This document shows, piece after piece, positions 54,585 to 64,000 of a stretch of 64,000 bases of DNA (within the stretch, counting starts at the first letter, position 1; every line of letters begins with the position of its first letter). The stretch is from Paraspadella gotoi (lineage: Eukaryota; Chaetognatha), in assembly GCA_051294375.1 (NCBI GenBank), contig CM119264.1, positions 24,665,842 to 24,729,841 of the forward strand. Reading direction: 5' to 3'. The notes beneath the pieces are model-generated. The model was given only the letters and a program-made list of their open reading frames with translations, had not been told where the DNA came from and ran no database searches. A program made the position numbers and the translations under genes.

Positions 54585-55674
54585 CGTTACGAATCAGGGT
54601 TCGCACGGGTATCGAATTTCTCTTTTTCTTGTTTTCTTGAGCCGTGGGTCTCCCAACGGGATCGTTCGCAAAGGGCGGGTCATTTGGAGATCGGGTCATT
54701 TGTAGATGGGTCATCTTTGGATGAGGTCATCGAGATATCGGATCACTGTACAATGAAATGAAAGTCAAAGAAAGAAAGGAAGAAAATGAATAAAAAAAAG
54801 AAAAGGAAAAGAACGAAAGAAAGGAACGGTAAAGGAGAAAAAAAATAAATAATGAGAGAAAAAAAGCGGGATAGGAAAAACAAAAAATGGAGAGTTAGAC
54901 AGCAAGGGAGAAGAAAAGAGAGAAAGAGAGAAAGAAGAAAACAAAGCAACAAAGATGAGGAAATTTCGTTGGAAGCCGCGGGAGTTCCCTGGGGCATCAG
55001 CGACGCGGCAGAGCAGAGGAAGATAGAAATCGGAAACAGAAGATGAGAAAAACAGAAGTCAAATGACAGAAGAGAAGAGAGAGAAGAATTGATAAAAGAG
55101 CAGAAGGTGGAAGGAAAAGAGTCAAATCTTTTTTAAATATTTACGCTATGTAATGTACCGAAATGATTTCCTGAGAAAATTCAATACTATGTGAGGAAAG
55201 TTATACCTCGCCCTGTATTTTTCATAACTCGCTCTCTGTTTAGGTCAACTTCGACCTCGTTTTGTATTTTATATTTCGTCTACTATAAATCTGGTCATTT
55301 GTTTGTTTGTAATTGTGGTGAGCCTCATGATCAATTATTTCCTCGAGAATCAACTGAAAATTCAGACAAGACATAAGTTAAGCTTGGAAGGAACGGACAA
55401 CGCGGTAAACGCATGTTCCCATGCGCGTGAAGAGGAAAAATATCTTCAACTATGTGAATTCTATGTAATGCTTGTAATTGAATAAGATTTAATAATTGTA
55501 GACATGTTAATAAGTCATTTTTTAACTTTTTTGTCAGTATTTTTTTTCGTTTTTCGTCATTCCATTTTTTTTTTTGTGTGTTTCTGACACCAAAAAACAA
55601 ACGAGGAACGTAAACAGAGATCAAGAAGGGATACAAAGAGAATGGAAGGATCCGCCGCTTGGGACGCTAGCAGT

Positions 55675-55680
<6 letters not shown>
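54585..55680 (+). repeat. First copy of a 1.1-kb direct duplication
   Basis: GTTACGAATCAGGGTTCGCA to GGGACGCTAGCAGTAGAGAG matches 61184-62280 almost base for base. A 60-codon frame (55303-55485) is kept in both but has no recognisable feature. The (GA)n tract at 55674-55762 follows. Confidence 0.9.
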
Positions 55681-55763
<83 letters not shown>

Positions 55764-55764
55764 G

Positions 55765-58700
55765 AATAAAACCAAGTGGCCAGGGTCGCCTCGGGTGAAC
55801 GACGAAATTGGGAAAAGGTTTCCTCAACCTGTCTTCTAAGCCTTAAGGATTCTTCTCTCTCTTTCTCCGCCGCTTTTTTCAAGCCTCTCGCAACTACCTT
55901 TCTCCTTCTTACTTCCAACCCAAGACAACGCAGACTCGAACCCATATCACTTTCTTCTCTCGAGGAAAAGCCCCACCTTCCTCCCTTTCCCGCCCCTTCC
56001 TCGCTCTTTGTTTTATTTCATCCGAACAAATAACTCTCTCTCTATCCTTCCTCCCATCACATCCCATTTCTTTAACTCCTGCCCTCTCTCCCCCGACTCC
56101 TCTCCTTTCTTCTCATTCTCCCTCACCCCCTCTTTCCTCATCCTCCCCCTCTTCCTCATCCTCCCCCTCTTCTCTCCAAGCGCAGTAAGTTTGTTTCCCT
56201 TCTCGGGTTATCGAATTACGTCGGAACGCGGCCTTTCAGCCCCTCGTGCGCAGGTAAGGCTTCTCTCTCTCTCTCTCACTCTTTCTCTTTTCTCTCTCTC
56301 TCTTCTCTCCCTCTCTCTCATCGGCAGCTGTTTTTTTGAGGGGGTTCGTATGCGGGAAGGAAGACGAGGCATGTGGGTGCATTGGCGAAGGAGGAGGAGC
56401 CGGAGAAGAGGAGGAGGAGAAGCTGGAGTGGGAGGAGTGTTGTCGAAATTTAAGACGGATTTGTTGAGCTAGTGGGGCGGCGCATATTGGGGCGGGAGGG
56501 GGCGCACTTGGAGAGTGATAGGGTGAGCGAATTAGGAGGGCGTTTAAACATCGGATCGGTTAGACAGGGAAATGTAGGGATAAGAATTAAAAGATAAAAG
56601 GAACCAGAGAAAATATTTTTTTATTTTTGGTTAACTGAAAGAAAATAGCAGGAATGAATGAGATCAATTACTATTTGGAGAAAATAATTACTCTTTTAAT
56701 CACTATCACGAGAATATAAAAAATGTAATAAGAGTAAGAAATGACAATAAAAAAAAGTTGAATGAAAACCTGGGTAAATTAATTTGACTACCGGCAGACA
56801 ATGTCAAAATCATTTTTTCTATACCTTTCCGTAGTGACACTTTCAATTTTTTCTACCTCCCGTTGTGGTCTTAGTTAGTTCGGATAAAAGGATAACAATT
56901 ATTTTTTGAATAATCGCGTTTTTTTTAGGCAAAAATTGCCGACAAAGTTACAATAATAAGTAGAACATTGATCATCAAAAAAATTGAAATAAAACCACAA
57001 AAATAACCAATGGATAATAAAGCTCAATATTTTTTCGCCCAACAATAAAATCACCAAAAACATTGTAGTTGAAATTCATCTTCGAAATTATAAAAAAAAT
57101 TAAACTACATCAAAAACATTTTTAAAGCATTTAGTTTCCTCTCATTAGTAAAATAATATTTAAAATATTTGTTAAAATAAAATCTAAATTAAAATTAAAT
57201 CATTTAGCCAAAACATATTTATTTTGAAAATTATTTTTAAAGATCAAGAAATATTATTGTACGTAACGATACTAAACACATAAAAAGTGATACACTTAAA
57301 CATAAAGTAGGCTATCATGTACAAACTAAGTTGAAAGACTGATCGCCAAAAGGTGTATCCAAAATCCTCGTCCTGAGTCCGATTCGCTGCCCATTTATCA
57401 TTACCACAACTTGACTGACATTTCTTCCGGCCCTCCCGGCAAAAGGCCCCGCCAAGGCTCGACATTATATGTCTCTCGAAACGCGACTTCTCAACGTCCC
57501 CATCATCGCCCACTCTAACCCGCGCCTCCATCAGCGCCATCGTCAAAATGGCGCCATTCATAATGGCGCCCGGAGTTTTCGAATGGTCATCCAAAGGTTG
57601 AAAAACAACGCCCGCCTCTTGGTCCTTGACAATACCTTAGCAATCTCAATGCCGGAAACGCCTCCTGGGCAATTTCCAAAAGGCGAGCCTTAAGAGCCCC
57701 GCGGGAATGAGCGTCCACATCCTCTGAAAATTCGAGGCGCCAGAGTTTTCGCGTCACTTAGTTCAGAGGACACGAGAGCTCGAGGCGAACTTCAACCGAA
57801 GACTTTCTGGAGAGACTCTTACAGAAGTAGAACTCAAAAACCTCTCGCTATGAGATTCATATGTTGTCAAGAAAACATCATTTTTAGAGTCGACACGGCC
57901 CATTCGCCAAAGAACAGAGAGAGAGTGACAGTAAAGAAAAGGAAATGGACGAAGAAGAGCCAGTAAAATATCTCGGCGGCAAAAGGATTCGTCTTCTGCC
58001 GCTCCCGCACAACCGACCTACAAGACGATCCCCATTTTCTCGCTTGATTCGTCCGTGAAGCACAAAAACATGCGGGGAGGGAATCTCAACAGACCGGAAA
58101 AGAATAGACACGGTAACCGCGTCCTCGACTAGCAAAACCTCCGCAGTAGGCGCGATCAACAAGCTGTTGCCAGGTTCCACTCTCGCCAATGAATCAGTCC
58201 AGCATGCCTTTCAGCAATTGTCTCGAATCCGGATGTCAGTCGCGTCCTCTATCATTTAAGTTCATTCAAGAGCCCTACATTCGAGCACTCCTTGAAGATC
58301 AATTCGCCAGCGCTGGGCATGAAGCAGCGTCAGCAGGCTTGAAAGCCACTTATTGACGAGGACACTTGATCAATACTTGAAAACGTCTACATTCTCCCAC
58401 TCGATCCACCTTCACTGGCGATTATGCGAACGACCTTTGCGGATGCAATTCATGTCAACATTTTGGTCAATGTCGATTGTGCGCCACTCTGCATCGGAAA
58501 AATTCGAGGCAACTTTAAGGTTAAACTTATTCCGAAGATTTTCACATGAAGGCTTTCAATGCAGATGCGATTGTGTAGGACTGGAGTCTTTAAGCGTGTG
58601 GAGATAATTCTAAAGCCAGCATGAGCTGCTGACAAGCGCTCGACACGGAATTCGAGTGGACGTTTGAGCCCAGTCTCTACATGTTTTCTATTAGATGACC

Positions 58701-61168
58701 AGCAACAATCGACAAACTTCTATCCCGTTTTTTCAAAAAAAAGATGACCGCTTTTAAACTTTGAAACGGGTTCCAAGTTGTAAAGGTTTGGCCACATTTT
58801 GAGGAAATTTTGTGTGATTGAGCGCCCGCCAAGATTTTCAACTCGCTGTTGGTACAAGTTTTCGCGAAGCCAAATGTCGATGTATGATGACTGCGGAAAG
58901 CCTGTCGGCGAAGTGTAATCAGATAAATCATCAAGATGACAAAAACAGTGTGATTAAACAAAGACACCAAGAATTTGTTAAAAGCAAGATCGGCGTCAGA
59001 GTTCTTTCATCAACAAGAGCGATAAGCGTAACTAATGTCGGTTTTTTTGCAGTGAATTGATTGAGAATTTGATGCAATGTAAATCGTGAAGATAATTGGG
59101 ACTAGCTTACAATCATCACAGTTTAAAGGGTTGTCGCTCACAATAAGGACGTCCTTTTAGAGTCTCAGTTTCTTCTGGGATGTTGTGAGGACTGTTGCCT
59201 CTCAAGTCCAAAACTTCGAAGATTGCTATTTGAGAACTTGGAAATCTCGTTGGATGAGGGAAATTTTGGTTTGAAGGACATGTTGAGTCGTATGATTCGA
59301 TATGGATTTTTAGGAAAGCTTAAGTTCTGTGTTAAGTTATTAAGGAAAATCCAATTCTGTTTTTCTGGAAAAGAATACAATACGGAAGAGAGATTCGCTG
59401 TCATCTTGCAGTTGATAAATAGGCTGTCGATTCCACTCATCTGCAATGAGGCAACTGCAATTGACCTGGGACAGCAGGGATGTCCTTTGAACTTGGACAA
59501 ATTAAAACATTAACTTCAAAGGTTTTTCACAATTGCAGTTCCAGGGGTTTTTTTTGCAAAAGAAATCGAATTCCATTTTTTTTTAAAGTTGTCTAAATCA
59601 CTTGTTTGACAATGTTTTAAGTTGGTTGAAACTAAGATCTACCACATTTTGCTTAGTTTAATGAAGCTCGTTTGATGTATAAAAAAAATGTATGTCAAAA
59701 AGTTGTTGGCAATATTAATGTGTAAATTACAGGGAATTTTATACAATTCCATTGTATCTATATTCTTTAATTTATTATTGTTCAAAAGTATTGTAAGTTT
59801 TTTTGCATTTAAGACATAGAGGCCGAACTATTCCTAGTAAAATCGATATGTTATTCTAAAACTCAAATCAATAAAAGTCAAGAAACATTTCTTGCTCATG
59901 CTAATTCTCCAGCTTGTTAGCGCCGGGAGGTAATAATTTTTTCAATGAATTAGATTCAGTGATTTTTTTGGAATATTTTGTCCACATCAATATTATGCTT
60001 CAAGTCTAAAATTTCTAAACATTCCAATCTCAATTGAGGCTCTTAATACGAGAGATTGCATTACCTGAAAAATCTAGTTCATATGAAGTTTTTCAAGTTA
60101 TACATCCAATTTAATGGCCATATCTTTAAATTTATTGTTACTTAGTATGAGAAAACCGTAAGTTTTAAAGTTTCATTAAAAAATATGATTTTTTTCTATA
60201 AAGGGAAATGGAATTGTTTCCTAGATTAAGAGTTTGAAGCTCCTCTGATACTTAAACAAATTTTCAGAACTCTTTCATAAGCGATTATTTGAAAGATCAA
60301 GACTCTTTATTAATTTCACATGGTCGAGCAAGCCTTTGATCTATTGTTTTTAATTGGTTATCGTTCAATTGTAAGGGTGTTTTAGTGATAAGACGGCTGG
60401 GCAAACGCGATTTATGGCAATGAAACTTAGCGATTTCCAAACTCAGTCCAGCATTACTGTTCACGCAATCCGATAGAAGGTCCTCTCAAAAAATGTTTTT
60501 AAGCTAAATTTCTTTCGAATTTGTATTCTATTAAGAAACGTTACGAATGTGTGGTTCTGCTAAATTGTGCAAAAACCTTCTATTTTAAGGACAACGAGAT
60601 CTTTCCCACGTTTCAAAGCACTTTTGTGCAATTTTCATTTTTAAATTTTGGGAGATTGAAATCGACCGCACCCAAATCGATGGTCAAGTTCGTCGTACAG
60701 TCATGAACGAAAATGCGGTTTTCGCCCAATTTTTCGATCGGGTTACCGAGAAGCGTCAGAGAACGTTACAGCCCGTCAAAAATTTTAAAGCTATTTTCTG
60801 AAATTTTGGAAACAAATTTGTTTTCCACTTGCAAATCCCGATTACCATATTTCTACGATTGAATTCTAATTTGTGAGAGATTCTCGCTGCGAGTATGGGC
60901 AAATTTCTACTCTGGGAGAAGACTTATGGCTTCAAAACCGATAATTGAGTTTCCGCGTCAAATTGATGAACCTCAAAATACGTTATTCGTCTGAAAGCGT
61001 CCTGCGAAAGGTTTATCTTAATCTGTCGACAAATCCAACGTCTGTAGCAAAGGCATGTGTCCCAAAGTTTCTGATTTTATATTCAAGTCACGCTTTCTTC
61101 TTATAAAAGCATCACCCATATTTTTAAAATTTTTTTAAAAGAGACTTCGTCAATACTTTGAATGCTAT
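55765..61168 (-). repeat. Right arm of the inverted duplication
   Basis: Reverse complement of about 44034-49370, including the 3' flank (55765-57330) and most of exon 3 (57330-61168). It stops abruptly at AACAGCATTCAAAG within the LRR coding region, then jumps into a copy of 54585 onward. Confidence 0.8.
57330..61168 (-). pseudogene. Inverted, frameshifted copy of the LRR-pseudokinase-KEN gene
   Basis: Read on the minus strand this stretch repeats the receptor gene from its stop region back to about 44034, where it breaks off inside the second or third LRR, so exons 1-2 and the signal peptide are missing. It is interrupted by many single-base gains and losses, often in homopolymers (for example one base lost from GGG and AACC runs), which split it into short open stretches such as 57244-57594, 57884-58189, 58677-58970 and 59165-59500. 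Flanking non-coding sequence is copied too (55765-57330). The pattern fits a poorly polished read or unmerged haplotype of the same gene better than a neutrally ageing pseudogene, because coding and non-coding parts carry the same kind of indel. Confidence 0.8.
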
Positions 61169-61183
61169 CTCTCTCTTTTTTGT

Positions 61184-62274
61184 TACGAATCAGGGTTCGC
61201 AACGGGTATCGAATTTCTCTTTTTCTTGTTTTTCTTGAGCCGTGGGTCTCCCAACGGGGATCGTTCGCAAAGGGCGGGTCATTTGGAGATCGGGTCATTT
61301 GTAGATGGGTCATCTTTGGATGAGGTCATCGAGATATCGGATCACTGTACAATGAAATGAAAGTCAAAGAAAGAAAGGAAGAAATGAATAAAAAAAAAAG
61401 AAAAGGAAAGAACGAAAGAAAGGAACGGTAAAGGAGAAAAAAAAATAAATAATGAGAGAAAAAAGCGGGATAGGAAAAACAAAAAATGGAGAGTTAGACA
61501 GCAAGGGAGAAGAAAAGAGAGAAAGAGAGAAAGAAAGAAACAAAGCAACAAAGATGAGGAGAATTTCGTTGGAAGCCGCGGGAGTTCCCTGGGGCATCAG
61601 CGACGCGGCAGAGCAGAGGAAGATAGAAGATCGGAAACAGAAGATGAGAAAAACAGAAGTCAAATGACAGAAGAGAAGAGAGAGAAGAATTGATAAAAGA
61701 GCAGAAGGTGGAAGGAAAAGAGTCAAATCTTTTTTTAAATATTTACGCTATGTAATGTACCGAAATGATTTCCTGAGAAAATTCAATACTATGTGAGGAA
61801 AGTTATACCTCGCCCTGTATTTTTCATAACTCGCTCTCTGTTTTAGGTCAACTTCGACCTCGTTTTGTATTTTATATTTCGTCTACTATAAATCTGGTCA
61901 TTTGTTTGTTTGTAATTGTGGTGAGCCTCATGATCAATTATTTCCTCGAGAATCAACTGAAAATTCAGACAAGACATAAGTTAAGCTTGGAAGGAACGGA
62001 CAACGCGGTAAACGCATGTTCCCATGCGCGTGAAGAGGAAAATATCTTCACACTATGTGAATTCTATGTAATGCTTGTAATTGAATAAGATTTAATAATT
62101 GTAGACATGTTAATAAGTCATTTTTTAACTTTTTTGTCAGTATTTTTTTTCGTTTTTCGTCATTCCATTTTTTTTTTTGTGTGTTTCTGACACCAAAAAA
62201 CAAACGAGGAACGTAAACAGAGATCAAGAAGGGATACAAAGAGAATGGAAGGATCCGCCGCTTGGGACGCTAGC

Positions 62275-62280
<6 letters not shown>
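61184..62280 (+). repeat. Second copy of the 1.1-kb direct duplication
   Basis: Nearly identical to 54585-55680 with a handful of single-base indels. It too ends at a (GA)n tract (62278-62330), after which the sequences differ. Confidence 0.9.
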
Positions 62281-62328
<48 letters not shown>

Positions 62329-62339
62329 GCAGTGAGGCT

Positions 62340-64000
62340 TACTTAGCGCGTGGGAGTCAGAGAGCAGGGACAAAACACTCACCCGCTTGGAAAGAGAGAG
62401 AAAGAGACAGAGAGCGAGAGAGAGAGACTGACAGAAAGAAAGTAAAGGAGAGAACGAGTTAATATTTTCTTGATTCTCTTCTAAGACTTAGTGACGAGAA
62501 ATATTTTAGTGTAACTTCGTATTTTACTCTCTTGTCTTGACGCATTCGTTCGTCCCATTTGACCCTGTCATATATTAAGTATAATATTATGGGAAAAATA
62601 AAGAAAGAAAGTTAGAACGAAAAGAAAGTAATCAATGAAAAAAGACATACAAACAAAGAAACAAAATAAATAGAGAAAAAAAGAATTATTCTCCAGATGT
62701 CGTCGCGAATAATTAATCCCGGGAAAATTGGCCGGGCAGCCTGTTGTTGCTGTCGTCAATTCCTCCGCAACATCGCGACGCCATTTTCAGGATCAGATGT
62801 TTCATTTTCCGCGGAAAAGAATTAATCAAAAAAATGTCAGCGCGCTGTGGACTTGGATTTCGGCGCCGATGTGGTTTTCATATAAAACAAAGCTGCGACT
62901 TCAACGTTCAATTTTATTCATTACTTCTACCAACTTCCGAATTTTTAGCGAATGATTTGCTCAGGAATTTGTACATAGACAAAAAAAGAAGTATTTAACG
63001 ATTATTAAACAACGACGATAACAAAATGAGAGAAGATAATAGTAAAAAACAATCAATCAGTCAAAATGAATATAAATGATCGTAGGTCAGCATTGAGGCA
63101 ATTTTAAGAATTGTTTAAATAGTTGTTATCGTTGTTGTTGTCACCAAAAATTAGAGTTGGTTGTTAATCTCACGATTTCGCATTTGCTATTTCAAAATTA
63201 AAAGGCGACCATCGAACGCAGAAGAATCTTTTGGATTTACCCAATGACGAACTTTTCCGCGATCCCCCTGTACGAAATTGTCAAGTTATTCGACCTCAGT
63301 TTGAAAGTCACTGTAATCTGGCAGAATCCGATTCTCGACCGCAAGGGGAGATGATCTCATGGGGCAATGGAGGAATGGGTAGGGGAAGGGGTAGGGGAAG
63401 AGGTGGGGCATGGGGTGGGGAAAGGGATGGAGGAAGAGGGAGATCAAGGAGAAGGGGGGAGAGAAAAAGGGAGGAGGGAGATGGTGGGTGGAAAAGAGGA
63501 AGCCTTCCATGTCGTTGTCGCTGTGGTGCGGTTTTGTTGTTCGTGGTAAATGAATAAAAAGTCAATAGGAAGTGAAAAAAGATGAGAATGTAAATAAAAC
63601 AAAGATAAGTTGAATTTAAAGATGTGAGCTAAAAACGAAGTTGGGAATCGGCAGAAAAAAAGTGAAAAAAAATTTTAAAAAAGTGAAAAAGTGAGAGTGA
63701 AAATTGATGTGAGGATCGGTGAATGGGGTGAGAATTAATGTGAGAATCGGCGAGTGATTGTGAGAATTAATGTGAGAATCGGCGAGTGATTGTGAGAATT
63801 TAAGTCAGAATCATTGAGTGAGGCTGAGGATTGAGAAATGAAGAAAATAGGTTCGACAACAAAACGTGGAAACCCTTCTACTTCTCGCCACAATACGAAG
63901 GTCGTCCAAAGTTAATTGTCTGGAAAGAAAGAAAAAAAGTGGGAATCCAAAGAAATAACTTGTGGCGGCTTCTTGGCTCTTTCTATCCTTCCAATTCCAT
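62340..64000. other. Intergenic DNA, no gene seen
   Basis: AT-rich DNA with a G-rich tract (63360-63500) and tandem units of about 35 bp at 63700-63830 (GTGAGAATCGGCGAGTGATT and variants). Open frames at 62728-62998 and 63231-63557 lack domain features; the second is driven by the G-rich tract. Confidence 0.5.
63700..63830. repeat. Short tandem repeat with GAATCGGCGAGTGA core
   Basis: Three to four imperfect units of GAGAATTAATGTGAGAATCG followed by GCGAGTGATTGT occur in a row. Confidence 0.75.

Noticed and set aside
55303-55485. 60-codon frame conserved in the copy at 61906-62088
   Set aside because: Conservation is explained by the near-identical 1.1-kb duplication; no recognisable features.
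57330-61168. A second functional LRR receptor gene on the minus strand
   Set aside because: Frequent frameshifts, missing N-terminus and indels of sequencing-error type.

Overview
The window comes from an animal (metazoan) nuclear genome, probably an invertebrate and plausibly a protostome. Genes are split by short GT-AG introns (about 67-335 bp), polyadenylation signals are present, most of the sequence is non-coding, and microsatellites are very abundant: (CT/GA)n, (CGA/TCG)n, (ATC)n and (GCC)n. The species cannot be named from the sequence. There is no sign of bacterial operons, CRISPR arrays, rRNA or tRNA genes.

Only two convincing protein-coding genes are present, both on the + strand. 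(1) 33383-36595 is an eight-exon gene for a secreted protein: signal peptide, one von Willebrand factor A (vWA) domain and three tandem discoidin/F5-8C-like modules, each encoded by its own exon in the same phase. One apparent frameshift lies in the vWA exon at about 34011-34018. (2) 43228-47788 is a three-exon gene for a 1433-residue type I membrane receptor. It has a signal peptide, a Toll-like leucine-rich-repeat ectodomain with two cysteine clusters, one transmembrane helix, and a cytoplasmic part with no TIR domain. Instead the cytoplasmic part reads as a degenerate kinase domain followed by an IRE1/RNase L-type KEN ribonuclease domain and about 197 unrecognised residues. The KEN signature Tyr...Arg-Asn...His is kept with IRE1 spacing. 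This is the most interesting object in the window: a receptor that seems to couple LRR sensing directly to RNA cleavage.

The rest is dominated by duplicated blocks. Many differ by scattered one-base indels, as expected if poorly polished reads or unmerged haplotypes were placed in one scaffold. They are: 1860-6640 against 7590-11620 (direct, rearranged); 11640-20840 against 22810-27755 (inverted, one large palindrome); 28300-30772 against 30955-33256 (direct, each copy with a 72-bp minisatellite, the second leading into gene 1); about 44034-49370 against 55765-61168 (inverted, the second copy a frameshifted version of most of gene 2); and 54585-55680 against 61184-62280 (direct). Eight N runs sit at or near these junctions. 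One palindrome arm carries a 1.78-kb TTAA-flanked insertion with short terminal inverted repeats that is absent from the other arm, probably a non-autonomous DNA transposon.
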